A stretch of DNA of 19,680 nt from Bacteroidota bacterium (GTDB taxonomy: Bacteria; Bacteroidota; Bacteroidia; JAADEI01), in NCBI GenBank assembly GCA_024280615.1, contig JAJRPU010000103.1, forward strand, positions 1 to 19,680. Reading direction: 5' to 3'. Under the pieces are notes generated by a model that worked only from the letters and a program-made list of their open reading frames with translations, made no database searches and had not been told where the DNA came from. How positions within the stretch are numbered: the stretch's first letter is position 1; each line of letters begins with the position of its first letter. Shown here piece by piece: positions 1 to 9,054 of the stretch. Both the position numbers and the translations under genes were made by a program.

Positions 1-1691
1 ATCCTGATTCCTCTACCAATGGATTGTAAAATAAACTTTTGGGCATCCTGCTTGCCTATGTTGAAATATGTTATGATATTGGGGCGATTGCTATCCCAAC
101 CTTCATAAAAAGCACGACTGCCTAATAAGATGTTTATCTTACTGTATGGACTGTCCAATTGCTCAAAAAAGGAAACATCACTGAAGGTAGTATTTTCTTT
201 ATATTCCACTAAGTATTCTTTAAGCCATTTAGATATATCACCTATCTTGATCAACGCGAAAGGAGATTCAGAACTATCAAGCTTTAAAGCTATTTCTTTC
301 CTATTATTGGGATTGATTACGTACTCAATATTTCCATTAGAATCACTGTTATAGACATGGCAAAGTATATCAGAATATGTAATCCCGTCTATTAAGTCAT
401 CAATGTTCTCCAATTTTCTTTTGCTATACTCGTCTCCAAGTTTGTATTCATTATCTTTAACTTCATTCCTTAACTCGTTCTTACATTCTTCAAACAACGC
501 GGAATCAACTCCTTGTCCCAAAAGCCTTATTTCATCAAACACGAGCTTCAAATCGGGCGTTCTTTTAGCCTTAGAACTATCAACATTAACAGAATTCACA
601 AGATAGATTATCAAAGGATTATGATATACCAAGGAAGGCTCTATGTTTTTTACGCGCTCATATGCTTTCTTTATAGTGGATAGCAATATAAAGTTTTTCA
701 ATATAACTTTTTTCTTGGTACGATTGTCAAAATCGGCATGCTCTTTGAACACCTTAGCGTCATCGCCAAGAATGAAAATTCTCTTGCCATATCCCCTACC
801 AATAAATTCGGCTAAATTTAAATTATATACAGTTGTAGCTATGTCCATAGGTTCAACAAAAGTAGCAGAAAAATTGAACATAAATCCTCTCTTGGCTAAA
901 ATGGAGAATAACAGTTGGCGTTTACTATCCTGCTTATCTCCTTTATGTGCCTCATCAAGTATCAAATACCAATTTCCAAAAGTGCTATTACCATCATCGC
1001 TAAGGTAATCTCTAAAGTTCAAAATATTCTCCTTACGTTCGTCAGAAATAAGGTCAGAACGATAAACGAAAACTACTTGTCCAAATTGCCCTATGCTTCG
1101 CACCTTTTCATAGTCTTTCAAGGATTTAAGTATAATTCGCTTATCTAAATCTCTATCTCGATTAAATTCTTCTATATGTTTTTGAAAGCTACTTATTAGG
1201 TCATCCCTTGCTGTAAGAAACATTATAGGCTTCTTAGGAATAATCCCAGATTCCATAAGCTCGGTTAACTTTTCAATCAGTTTAATAGCTATAAGAGTCT
1301 TTCCACTACCAGTAGCCATCCAAAAAGACATTCTATTACATAGCTGTGAAAAAGGTAATATTTCTTTACCTCTCCCAACTTCACTAAGCTCAAAAAAATC
1401 CCTAACTAATTCAAAATATTTGCTTTTACTCACTGGCATATCTAATACAGAATAGAAAGGAAACATGCTATATCTTTGTGCAAACTTATTTTTGTCTCCT
1501 GCATCTTCTACATAATATACCCATAAAGCTTTCATTGCTCTTTCAAGAGCTTCCAATTGGTAATCATATAAGTCTTTCTGAGCAGAAAATTTATTATCCA
1601 CGCTAAAGACTGGCTCTTCAACGCTGATGTTTTCTACAATTTTCTCCAATGCAGGGAATATTCTTATGCTTGTACTATTTCGCTTTGCCAT
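1..1691 (-). CDS. res: Type III restriction enzyme Res subunit, N-terminal part (runs off left edge)
   Basis: I translated the minus strand from an ATG at 1691; it stays open to base 1, giving 563 codons of an incomplete gene. This is the ATP-dependent translocase/endonuclease subunit of a type III restriction system. A complete superfamily 2 helicase core is visible: Walker A MATGSGKT at residues 125-132, a DEAH box at 246-249, an FSATF motif near 275, a GSRAFYEGWDS segment near 525, and SIGRGIR at 557-563. The LVNSVN and LIKIG segments in between are typical of Res proteins. The C-terminal PD-(D/E)XK nuclease domain would lie beyond the window, so whether the enzyme is intact cannot be judged. 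The gene starts 4 bases after the mod stop, so the two are surely cotranscribed. No strong Shine-Dalgarno sequence precedes the ATG. Confidence 0.93.
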   Translation of the reverse strand, partial: MAKRNSTSIRIFPALEKIVENISVEEPVFSVDNKFSAQKDLYDYQLEALERAMKALWVYYVEDAGDKNKFAQRYSMFPFYSVLDMPVSKSKYFELVRDFFELSEVGRGKEILPFSQLCNRMSFWMATGSGKTLIAIKLIEKLTELMESGIIPKKPIMFLTARDDLISSFQKHIEEFNRDRDLDKRIILKSLKDYEKVRSIGQFGQVVFVYRSDLISDERKENILNFRDYLSDDGNSTFGNWYLILDEAHKGDKQDSKRQLLFSILAKRGFMFNFSATFVEPMDIATTVYNLNLAEFIGRGYGKRIFILGDDAKVFKEHADFDNRTKKKVILKNFILLSTIKKAYERVKNIEPSLVYHNPLIIYLVNSVNVDSSKAKRTPDLKLVFDEIRLLGQGVDSALFEECKNELRNEVKDNEYKLGDEYSKRKLENIDDLIDGITYSDILCHVYNSDSNGNIEYVINPNNRKEIALKLDSSESPFALIKIGDISKWLKEYLVEYKENTTFSDVSFFEQLDSPYSKINILLGSRAFYEGWDSNRPNIITYFNIGKQDAQKFILQSIGRGIR

Positions 1692-1695
1692 GTGC

Positions 1696-4398
1696 CTACA
1701 CTTTTAAAAGGGGTCTAAGTAACCTTAGTAATTCCTCTCCATTGTTTGGAATATCAATATCTCTTATGGGAATTCCCTTAACGTTGGAGATACTTTCTTT
1801 TATGTCTATTTCCTTGTCTGAATAGAGTTTTTTTAGGTCTATTTTTACACTGCCTTCTTCAATTTTGATAGCTTTAGTGAGTTTCTTATCAAACAGGAAT
1901 GGGTCTACCTTTGCAGGGTCGTATTCTTCTTTTAAAACCGCTTTTAACTTCTCGGCAAACTCTTTTATGTCCGTATCGGAATACTCAATTGTTTCTAAGA
2001 TGTCCTCATACTGTTCAAGTTCGTAGTATTTGAAAAATCCGCCTGCGTTTTTGGGATTGTATTTTTCTTTTACATCTTTTTCTTTAGAGATTCCGGATTT
2101 ATCGTAAAAGAGGACTTTTTTCATTCTCGGCAAAACTACACTCCAGAAATGTTCCCCCATTTCAATTCCTATCCATTTTCTTTTTAGTTTGTGTGCTACC
2201 GCAGTAGTTGTTCCTGAGCCAAGGAAGAAATCTAAAATTAGGTTTCCCTCTTCTGATGTGGATTCTATGACTCTTTTTAGGAGTATTTCGGAGTTTTCGG
2301 TTGGGAAGTTCCAACTTCTGGCATAACCCTCTATGTCGGTCCAGTTATTATGAGAAATAAACTTAATTGGTGGAACCCAATACTTAATAGTATTGCCTTC
2401 TCTTCTTAAGAAATTAAGTTTTCTTCCTGTCTGTTCCCAATATTCATCCAAAGACATACCCTTGGGCTTGAATTCTGCTTCGTAAATTTGATAATTCTTC
2501 AACGCTTTTAAAGCTTCTTCTTTTTTCCACATCCAGCTTGTACCATGTTCAGGGACTATTCCAAGTAATTCATACCTATTCTCTTCTTTCTCATAAAAGG
2601 TTTTAAAATCTTTCCAATATGCATACCTATGTTCAGGCGTAATCCCCCTACTTAAGTTAGGAAATGGTATATACATACTTTTTGAAAACCAGTAAATAGT
2701 ATCATATACTTGACTTAGGTTGAAAGGCTTAGATGGAGGTGCATACAGATACAATGCAGTTTTTGTTCTTGTTACAACAATCTCATTCCTGAAATTCTCC
2801 TCTCCAAAAATCTCATTAAGTAGCAATCTCACATACATATTGCCGTTGTAATCACATCTAACAAAAATGCTTCCCCTTTCATTAAGGAGTTCCTTAGCCA
2901 AGCTTATACGGTTTTCAAGCATCGTAATCCAGGTAGAATCCTTAAATTTAACTATGTAGTCATAGTCCGCATCCTGTTCCTTGTTAAAGGGAGGGTCTAT
3001 ATAAATCGTTTGAATCTTTTCCCTGAATTTAGGAAGAATAGTATTAAGAGCCTGCCAGTTTTCACTCTTTATGAGCCATCCGTCAAGTTCTTCATCTACA
3101 TCAAAAATTTCCTCTATCCTCTCTTTTAATCCTTTAAAGTATTTCGTATCAATTGGCAAAAACTGATACTTTTCGTTTAAGCGTATCATTCCTGGCAAAC
3201 CATTGGTAACAATATCTTCCACTTTGAAATTGTCATCAATCATATCCATCAAGAACCATTCCTCTATTTGGTTTTGTGGACAATATGTTTCCAACCGTTC
3301 TCTAAGATGCTTATGTTCTTTCTTTAATTGTTGTAACTTGGACAAATTATTCTTAAATTGCTCATATTGACTTTTCAACTGGGTAATTATATCCTCTAAC
3401 ACAGTCTTTTTGTCCGATGCTCCCAATAACTTGTCAATAGTTATGACATATTGAGAATTAAAGACAAATCTTGGTTTTTCCCAAATGTGACGCAATTCAT
3501 TTTCAAAGTGTGCAATAAAGTCTATTATCTTATACGCCACTTCTTTTAGGGCTTGAAGCTGATTAAGCCTCTTTTGTGTAAAATCAACCTTCTGCGAATA
3601 AAGGTACTGATACATCCACAAATCAAATTGCTGTTTTAGAAATCTTGATACATCTTTGTTGATAAAGAAATCAACGTTCACTTGCCTCTCAAATGTTCTT
3701 ATTGCCTTTTTTACAGCAGCTTCTTCTATTTTCCTCAATATTTTATCACTCCTTCTAATTTGCTTAACAAGTTCATCTATATTAGTTTTTTTACCGTTTT
3801 CAGTATACTTAACTTTTAAAATAATTGCTTTCTGTGGGCTTCCCTCAACCACATAATCATATCTCTCAAACTGATAAACAAACTCCCGTTTCTCATTATT
3901 TTTCTTATGTTCTAAATCCGAAACATCAAAGTAAAACTTCCAATCCTCTATCTCAACAAACATATTTCTAATGACCTTGTCCGATTTTACATAATATAAC
4001 ATTTTTGTCTTCCAAAACAGAGCAACGTCTTGCTTGTCTGACAATATTTGTTCATAATCAGTATTGTAATCTACGCGCACTATTGCTTCCCCCTCTCTGT
4101 CATTATTGTATACCTTTTCAAATATTTTATAATAAAGCGGTGTATAGTTAAAATAAACGGTTCCTGTTTCGCTAAAGTACCTATGAAAGAAGGTGTACAA
4201 CTTATAATATAACTCTTCTTCAAAATCCCTCATATTTTTCAGGCTATCTACCATAAAAGCTCTTAATGTCGGAGCCATAAAATTCTTGAAATAAGTACTT
4301 TTTACTCCTAGGAGATTAATGTAACCTCCTTTTCCTTCTACCTTCTGACCAACGAACAAATCTTCAAGTATATCCCAAAATTTTTCTTTATATCCCAT
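1696..4398 (-). CDS. mod: Type III restriction-modification DNA methyltransferase (Mod), beta class, 900 aa
   Basis: Probable N6-adenine DNA methyltransferase, the recognition and modification subunit partnering the res gene 4 bases downstream. Catalytic motif IV DPPF lies at residues 468-471 and the AdoMet-binding motif FLGSGTT at 725-731. Motif IV before motif I is the beta-class order usual for type III Mod. The roughly 250 residues between them should carry the target recognition domain, so the recognised sequence cannot be read directly. The protein is long: about 440 residues precede the catalytic core, including a charged, coiled-coil-like stretch around 270-370. I recall a branch of large Mod proteins with this kind of N-terminus, so the extension is probably genuine and not a misplaced start. 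No simple-sequence repeat that could cause phase variation was seen. A weak promoter-like TAACTTTA lies 15 bases upstream. Confidence 0.92.
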   Translation of the reverse strand: MGYKEKFWDILEDLFVGQKVEGKGGYINLLGVKSTYFKNFMAPTLRAFMVDSLKNMRDFEEELYYKLYTFFHRYFSETGTVYFNYTPLYYKIFEKVYNNDREGEAIVRVDYNTDYEQILSDKQDVALFWKTKMLYYVKSDKVIRNMFVEIEDWKFYFDVSDLEHKKNNEKREFVYQFERYDYVVEGSPQKAIILKVKYTENGKKTNIDELVKQIRRSDKILRKIEEAAVKKAIRTFERQVNVDFFINKDVSRFLKQQFDLWMYQYLYSQKVDFTQKRLNQLQALKEVAYKIIDFIAHFENELRHIWEKPRFVFNSQYVITIDKLLGASDKKTVLEDIITQLKSQYEQFKNNLSKLQQLKKEHKHLRERLETYCPQNQIEEWFLMDMIDDNFKVEDIVTNGLPGMIRLNEKYQFLPIDTKYFKGLKERIEEIFDVDEELDGWLIKSENWQALNTILPKFREKIQTIYIDPPFNKEQDADYDYIVKFKDSTWITMLENRISLAKELLNERGSIFVRCDYNGNMYVRLLLNEIFGEENFRNEIVVTRTKTALYLYAPPSKPFNLSQVYDTIYWFSKSMYIPFPNLSRGITPEHRYAYWKDFKTFYEKEENRYELLGIVPEHGTSWMWKKEEALKALKNYQIYEAEFKPKGMSLDEYWEQTGRKLNFLRREGNTIKYWVPPIKFISHNNWTDIEGYARSWNFPTENSEILLKRVIESTSEEGNLILDFFLGSGTTTAVAHKLKRKWIGIEMGEHFWSVVLPRMKKVLFYDKSGISKEKDVKEKYNPKNAGGFFKYYELEQYEDILETIEYSDTDIKEFAEKLKAVLKEEYDPAKVDPFLFDKKLTKAIKIEEGSVKIDLKKLYSDKEIDIKESISNVKGIPIRDIDIPNNGEELLRLLRPLLKV

Positions 4399-4412
4399 CT
4401 GTTCTTTTAAGG

Positions 4413-4420
4413 TAAAGTTA
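4413..4420 (-). promoter_or_regulatory. Weak candidate promoter box for mod-res
   Basis: The minus strand reads TAACTTTA, seven of eight positions of TAnnTTTG, 15 bases upstream of the mod ATG. No convincing TTG -33 element lies at the expected distance. The 97-base divergent gap (4399-4495) must also hold the promoter of the plus-strand DUF454 gene, for which only TAGACTTG at 4473-4480 is a partial match. Confidence 0.25.
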
Positions 4421-4495
4421 CTACATTCAGGCTTAATGGAACTATATAAACATGGGTATAAGTTATCTAATTTAGACTTGATTTAAACAACTAAG

Positions 4496-4858
4496 ATGCG
4501 GATAGCCTTCCTATTAGCAGGATTCGTTACCACTGGGCTGGGCTTCGCTGGAATCCTATTGCCCGGACTGCCTGCCACTCCATTTTTCTTACTTGCCGCA
4601 TATTTCTTTGCCCGCAGTAATAAAAAACTGGAACAGTGGGTTCTCAATCTACCCAAAGTAGGGCAATCAATCCGTGATTTCAGGGAAGGAAAAGGAATCC
4701 CACTAAAAGCCAAGATTGCCGCAACAATCATAATGGTCATTTCAGTCTCATTAAGCCTCCTTGCTATTGAAAACATAGTGGTTCAGGCAGTAGTCGTGTT
4801 TGCCGTTTTAATAGGGCTTTGGGTCATTTATTTCAAAGTGCCAACGAAGAAAGACTAA
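4496..4858 (+). CDS. DUF454 / YbaN-family small inner-membrane protein
   Basis: A 120-residue membrane protein and the only plus-strand gene in the window. The N-terminal hydrophobic segment contains LPGLPATPFFLLAAYFFARS, which matches the family hallmark (a Leu-Pro-x-x-Pro-Thr/Ala-x-Pro-Phe turn followed by an alanine/phenylalanine-rich helix). A second hydrophobic region spans roughly residues 70-110. The middle is soluble, with the conserved pattern of a short amphipathic segment and Lys before the second membrane region. Length agrees with the family. An in-frame TAA at 4484 rules out an earlier start, and no good ribosome binding site is visible. It is divergent from mod and convergent with the T9SS gene, ending 9 bases from that gene's stop, so it is probably a single-gene unit. 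Family function is unknown. Confidence 0.88.
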   Translation: MRIAFLLAGFVTTGLGFAGILLPGLPATPFFLLAAYFFARSNKKLEQWVLNLPKVGQSIRDFREGKGIPLKAKIAATIIMVISVSLSLLAIENIVVQAVVVFAVLIGLWVIYFKVPTKKD

Positions 4859-4867
4859 ATCGTCTCT

Positions 4868-6718
4868 TTAGAAGATGCTTACTTTAACTCTCGCTATGCT
4901 CCTCTGACCTTTAACAACCACAAGATACAATCCTTTAGAGAAGCGATATGGTACAACGCTTCTTCCTTCTCGTACTTGTTTATTTACATAAATGGTTCTC
5001 CCACTCATATCAATAATTCTTATTTCTTCACACTCATTGCAGTTTTCAATGACTAAGATTCCATTTGATAAACTATAGATAACAGGTTGATTATCATTAT
5101 CAAATAACTCAACAGAAGTCAAGACAGCCGAACAAATAAGTTGCTCCTTCCTTGATTCAATCTGCCAATTAAGATTCACAACAGCAGTATCTAAGAAAAA
5201 TTCAATAGTTGAAGTATTCCTGATTATTATAGGTGCTGGCGAAGATAGAATGGCAAGTAAAGTATCCGACACATAACTGTGTCCAACTGCCTCACAGCAG
5301 GCATCTGTGAGCGTTCCCGAAATATTATCTAAGGTTAGATGAGCAAAATAGCCCAAGGCTCGTGTTTGGTTATCACTTTTTGCAATGTAGGGCAAATTGG
5401 CAAAAATATCATTACCTTCAGTTCGGATGTCTATCATGTCAGGAAATGTTGGATATTCAAATGTGTATATAGGCATGTATTCCGTAAAAGGTATCAAAGA
5501 ATCAGGATTGACAGTATCTGTGGCAAGTGGTTTTAATTGATAAGTGTTCTCTATCTCTCCCCGATTATTCACAATTAAAACGGAAGGCGGGTTTGAAATC
5601 AAAAGTGCTGCCTTGTTTTGCAACAAAGCACTGGACGTGGCAAATGAGACTACATAAGGCGAATCAACAACAGGGAAATAACGAGAGTTAATAATTTTCA
5701 TGCTATCAAGGTCTATTACTATATATGCAGGATTAAACAACCAATCTCCCCAGCTTTTTTGGTAAACTATAGTAAAAGGAATGAGAATTCTTGCTGAATC
5801 CAGCAAAGAAGGAACACCAATATTGAGAATGCTAAAAGTATCCACACTAATACTATATGTTGCCGAAGGAACACAGCTGAACGTGTCACCTACCATAATC
5901 ACAATGCTTGAATTACCTATTGAACCCCAGAACCCTGGATAATATCCAAAGGCAAACCAACGACTTCCATTCACAATAAACTGTTCCATCATCATATACT
6001 TGTTCAAAGTCGTATCAAGAGAAAAGCCATACACACATTCTATCTGAGGTAAAAATGTTGTTGTATCAGTTGAGATTATTGTCAACTGCCATAAGTCTAA
6101 TTTTTCTCCGTAATTTGGATCTGTATTGTTACCCGTTAACGCCATAAACTTTCCAGAACCAATTGGCACAAATGATGCTGTGAAAGATGAAGTGTAATTG
6201 GAAATACCAAGAACATAAGGATTGCCGTAATTAGTATTATAAGGCATAATAACTTTCAAACCATTAGATTGTCCAGAAAAAGCAGTGTCAATAAGAAGCC
6301 AGAAGGAACGATAACCGTAAATAAACGTACCAGTATATGAAAAACCAGCATTTATTGGAATTATATAATATCCCCTATAATATGATACAGGTTTCATTGG
6401 TGTTACAAAAAAACCTGTAGGAGAAATATTTGGTACATAAACGCTATCCCACTTAAATCTAACACTATAGGGGCTTCCTTCCTTATAAATCTGAAAACCA
6501 AAATCATATCTATTAATCCACCCATGCGACTGGAGAAGTTTTAAGTTCCCCTTCGGGTCCAGAAAATATGGAATCAAACCTTGATAAAGAGACGACCCAC
6601 TAACATAGGAATAAGATGTGTCCCAGTAAGTTGCACATGATTTAAGGCTAACATTCTGTCCTGCAACCGCTACAATCCCAACAAACAATCCAACAATAAT
6701 CACAAGCATCTCCCTCAT
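4868..6718 (-). CDS. Secreted protein of unknown function with T9SS C-terminal sorting domain
   Basis: A 616-residue exported protein. Residues 1-20 form a signal peptide (hydrophobic core ending AVAG before Gln-Asn). The last roughly 70 residues look like a type A T9SS sorting domain: a short beta-strand domain with IRIIDMSGRTIY, then FSKGLYLVVVKG and a final basic strand. Such domains direct proteins through the outer membrane by the type IX system and are removed during surface attachment or release. The central 500 residues are rich in Tyr, Ser, Thr, Asn and Asp and look all-beta; I recognise no catalytic motif. It could be an adhesin, a propeller-like protein or a structural surface protein. 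It lies 112 bases downstream of the polysaccharide operon with its own candidate promoter, and converges with the DUF454 gene. Confidence 0.8.
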   Translation of the reverse strand: MREMLVIIVGLFVGIVAVAGQNVSLKSCATYWDTSYSYVSGSSLYQGLIPYFLDPKGNLKLLQSHGWINRYDFGFQIYKEGSPYSVRFKWDSVYVPNISPTGFFVTPMKPVSYYRGYYIIPINAGFSYTGTFIYGYRSFWLLIDTAFSGQSNGLKVIMPYNTNYGNPYVLGISNYTSSFTASFVPIGSGKFMALTGNNTDPNYGEKLDLWQLTIISTDTTTFLPQIECVYGFSLDTTLNKYMMMEQFIVNGSRWFAFGYYPGFWGSIGNSSIVIMVGDTFSCVPSATYSISVDTFSILNIGVPSLLDSARILIPFTIVYQKSWGDWLFNPAYIVIDLDSMKIINSRYFPVVDSPYVVSFATSSALLQNKAALLISNPPSVLIVNNRGEIENTYQLKPLATDTVNPDSLIPFTEYMPIYTFEYPTFPDMIDIRTEGNDIFANLPYIAKSDNQTRALGYFAHLTLDNISGTLTDACCEAVGHSYVSDTLLAILSSPAPIIIRNTSTIEFFLDTAVVNLNWQIESRKEQLICSAVLTSVELFDNDNQPVIYSLSNGILVIENCNECEEIRIIDMSGRTIYVNKQVREGRSVVPYRFSKGLYLVVVKGQRSIARVKVSIF

Positions 6719-6764
6719 AGCACCATAGTTTTAAGCAACTTTAAGTTAACTCAACATATGATTA

Positions 6765-6772
6765 CAAATGTA
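6765..6772 (-). promoter_or_regulatory. Candidate Bacteroidota-type -7 promoter box for the T9SS-sorted protein
   Basis: The minus strand reads TACATTTG, a full match to TAnnTTTG, 47 bases upstream of the ATG at 6718. The 112-base gap 6719-6830 is otherwise featureless; no clear -33 TTTG at the usual distance and no terminator hairpin for the upstream operon were seen. Confidence 0.4.
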
Positions 6773-6830
6773 ATACAAAAACCAAAAAGTTGATAATGGC
6801 AAATATCCAATGATAATCCCAAAATACATA

Positions 6831-7928
6831 TCAGCCATAAACCCCCTTTAACACCTCTTCAAACATTCTTTTCCTTTGGTCAATCAGTGGTTTCAGCGTT
6901 GTTATTTGCTTTTGCAGAGTTGGAAATGTCCCTTCAAAATCGTAGTTTCGCAGTTGTTCAACTCCTCTGGAATAGTCAATCACAATTCCTGCGTTATGCT
7001 TTGCAACTATGCTGTCCCAATAAGTTCCCCTTGCCATAATTGGAATTCGTTCTGCTATGATTGATTCAAAGAGTTTGTTTGGCGAAGAGAGTTTATTGAT
7101 TGGGTTTGACGGGTCATAAACAGCCCACACGTGTGTAATGTGGTAATAAAGTCCTTGGGCAATGGATAGTGGCAACTTACCAAGAAAAACTATATTATCA
7201 AGTTTGTCAGCATATTCAATCACTTTTTGTTCAAGGGAACCCGAACCTGCAATGACTATTCCCACATCTGGACGCATCCTACCAAGTTCCAATAACATAT
7301 CAATTCCTCTGTCTGGAAACAAAACTCCAGCATAATATATTTTAATCCTATTGTCTGGAAGTTTAGAAAGCAATGACCCATCGGGTTTCTGTGGGTTCCA
7401 TGTAGGGACGTTGGGCACAACAATAACTTTCTTTTGGAATCGGGACGGAATCAGCAATTTCCTGTTTTCATCAGGCAATATAATAGCATCAACATTTTTG
7501 TAAAGCCAATAATCCAGCAATTTCAAGGCTTTTCTTATGAGACCCAAGCCCATGGAAGGGTATAAATAAACAAAGTCAAAAATGTCATAATAAACTTTAA
7601 ATTTCTTGTTTTTAACTAAAACAGCGGGCATGACCCCATCAAGGTCGCAACCGTGAACAATATCAAATTTTTCCTTTTGCAAGAATTGCTTAGCCTTCCT
7701 AACAAATTGTATCCTTTCTTTTGCTGAAAAAACGCCTTTCCCAAACCCTGACGGGACATATATTGCATACAAAGGGAACCCTTGCCATTGCTTAATGTTT
7801 GCATATTCCCCCGTCCTGTCCCAAAGCAATAATTCAACAGTGTGTCCGAGATTTTTAACGAAATTCATTATTGCGAGAAGTCGGGGTTCCTTATCTGGCG
7901 GAACAGTTCGTATAAACAATACTTTCAT
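6831..7928 (-). CDS. GT4-family glycosyltransferase
   Basis: A 365-residue GT-B-fold glycosyltransferase, presumably adding a sugar from a nucleotide donor to a lipid-linked glycan at the cytoplasmic face of the inner membrane. The N-terminal half has the acceptor-side Rossmann pattern (MKVLFIRTVPPDKEPR, then FDIVHGCDLDG near residue 95). The C-terminal half has the GT4 donor-binding pattern: YYAGVLFPDRGID, VIAGSGSLEQKVIEYA, NIVFLGKLP, and SSPNKLFESIIAERIPIMA, the last covering the E-x7-E region. Length is normal for the family. The donor and acceptor cannot be read from sequence. It is the last gene of the operon, starting 10 bases after the wecB stop. No membrane segment is evident, so it is likely a peripheral cytoplasmic enzyme. 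Confidence 0.87.
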   Translation of the reverse strand: MKVLFIRTVPPDKEPRLLAIMNFVKNLGHTVELLLWDRTGEYANIKQWQGFPLYAIYVPSGFGKGVFSAKERIQFVRKAKQFLQKEKFDIVHGCDLDGVMPAVLVKNKKFKVYYDIFDFVYLYPSMGLGLIRKALKLLDYWLYKNVDAIILPDENRKLLIPSRFQKKVIVVPNVPTWNPQKPDGSLLSKLPDNRIKIYYAGVLFPDRGIDMLLELGRMRPDVGIVIAGSGSLEQKVIEYADKLDNIVFLGKLPLSIAQGLYYHITHVWAVYDPSNPINKLSSPNKLFESIIAERIPIMARGTYWDSIVAKHNAGIVIDYSRGVEQLRNYDFEGTFPTLQKQITTLKPLIDQRKRMFEEVLKGVYG

Positions 7929-7938
7929 TAATAGTCAA

Positions 7939-9054
7939 TTACAAAACTTCTTTAAGAATGTTTACTATCCTAACTGCTGCTGTGCCATCCCCATACGGGT
8001 TCACTGCCTTAGCCATTCGTTGATATTCCTCTTCGTCTTCAATCAATCGGGATGCTTCTCTTACTATCCGTTCCCTGTCTGTCCCGACGAGCTTAGCGGT
8101 TCCTGCTTCCACTCCCTCCGTCCGTTCTGTAACTTCACGAGTAACAAGAACTGGTTTTCCAAGCGATGGTGCCTCCTCTTGAATGCCTCCCGAATCAGTA
8201 ATTACCAAATAACTCCTGTTCAGTAACCAGACTAACGATGGATAGTCAACAGGTTCAATGAGATGGACATTTTCCAGCCCAGAAAGGATTTCCTTAACTG
8301 GTTTTTGCACGTTTGGATTCAGATGAACTGGATAAACAATATGGAAATGCGGATATTTCAAAGCAAGGTCTTTCAAGGCAAGGGCAAACTGTCGGAAGGG
8401 TTCTCCAAAACTCTCACGACGATGCCCGGTGACCATGATGACCGGACTGCCTTCTGGAATAAATGAAAACTTTTGTTTGTAATAATCATTTTGTTTTTTG
8501 ACCTGTTCGGAAGTCCACAGTAAAGCGTCAATAACCGTGTTTCCCGTTATGTAAACATGGTCTTTAATTCCTTCATTGAATATGTTTTGGGCGGCTTTCT
8601 CTGTGGGCGTAAAATGAAAATCGGCAATGTGTCCCGTTAGTTTCCTGTTCATTTCTTCTGGATAAGGTGAAAATTTATTATGGCTTCTGAGTCCTGCTTC
8701 CACGTGTCCAACAGGAATTTTTTGATAGAATGCGGCGAGAGCCCCGGCGAACGTGGAAGTAGTGTCTCCCTGAACAAGAACCACTCCCGGTTTTTCTTTT
8801 GAAAGAACTTCTTCCAAGCCTTCTAAGACCCGAGCAGTAACGTGATACAGGCTTTGGTTCGGCCTCATTATGTTCAAATCATAATGCACAGGCAGGTTAA
8901 AAAAATTGATTACTTGGTCAAGCATTTGCCTGTGTTGAGCAGTTAGGCATACAATGGGTTCAAAATCCTTTTCTTCCTGCAACCGCATTACAATAGGCGC
9001 CATCTTAATTGCCTCTGGACGAGTCCCGAAAATTAGCATTACTTTTTTAGTCAT
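7939..9054 (-). CDS. wecB: UDP-N-acetylglucosamine 2-epimerase, non-hydrolysing
   Basis: A cytoplasmic enzyme interconverting UDP-GlcNAc and UDP-ManNAc, supplying ManNAc or ManNAc-derived sugars for surface polysaccharide. The 371-residue length is standard. The N-terminal FGTRPEAIKMAP, the VQGDTTSTFAGA segment near residue 95, GHVEAGLRS, PYPEEMNRKLTGHIAD, TGNTVIDALLW, TGHRRESFGEPF and the DSGGIQEEAPSLGKP donor-binding loop are all present. These include the Asp, the two Glu and the His known to matter in E. coli WecB. This pattern fits the non-hydrolysing enzyme, not the hydrolysing NeuC type. The ATG overlaps the upstream glycosyltransferase stop as ATGA, implying translational coupling. 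No UDP-ManNAc dehydrogenase is in the window, so ManNAc may be used directly or processed elsewhere. Confidence 0.96.
   Translation of the reverse strand: MTKKVMLIFGTRPEAIKMAPIVMRLQEEKDFEPIVCLTAQHRQMLDQVINFFNLPVHYDLNIMRPNQSLYHVTARVLEGLEEVLSKEKPGVVLVQGDTTSTFAGALAAFYQKIPVGHVEAGLRSHNKFSPYPEEMNRKLTGHIADFHFTPTEKAAQNIFNEGIKDHVYITGNTVIDALLWTSEQVKKQNDYYKQKFSFIPEGSPVIMVTGHRRESFGEPFRQFALALKDLALKYPHFHIVYPVHLNPNVQKPVKEILSGLENVHLIEPVDYPSLVWLLNRSYLVITDSGGIQEEAPSLGKPVLVTREVTERTEGVEAGTAKLVGTDRERIVREASRLIEDEEEYQRMAKAVNPYGDGTAAVRIVNILKEVL

Noticed and set aside
130..1148. Four plus-strand reading frames of 67-121 codons at the left end
   Set aside because: They are antisense shadows of the res gene, whose minus-strand translation gives all helicase motifs in order.
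1696..4398. Phase-variable simple-sequence repeat in mod
   Set aside because: Type III mod genes often carry such repeats, but reading the gene showed no tandem short repeat or long homopolymer able to act as a switch.
4483..4776. 97-codon minus-strand reading frame opposite the DUF454 gene
   Set aside because: It lies entirely inside the DUF454 gene on the other strand, has no recognisable protein pattern, and the plus-strand product matches a known family.
4849..4870. Possible terminator between the convergent DUF454 and T9SS genes
   Set aside because: AAAGAC and GTCTCTTT can pair only with a bulge and a short stem, and there is no clear GC-rich hairpin plus T-run.
7939..9054. Hydrolysing UDP-GlcNAc 2-epimerase (NeuC-type) as the identity of the epimerase
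   Set aside because: The sequence follows WecB closely through the GDTT, VEAGLRS, PEEMNRKLTGH and TGHRRES segments, and no sialic acid genes are nearby.
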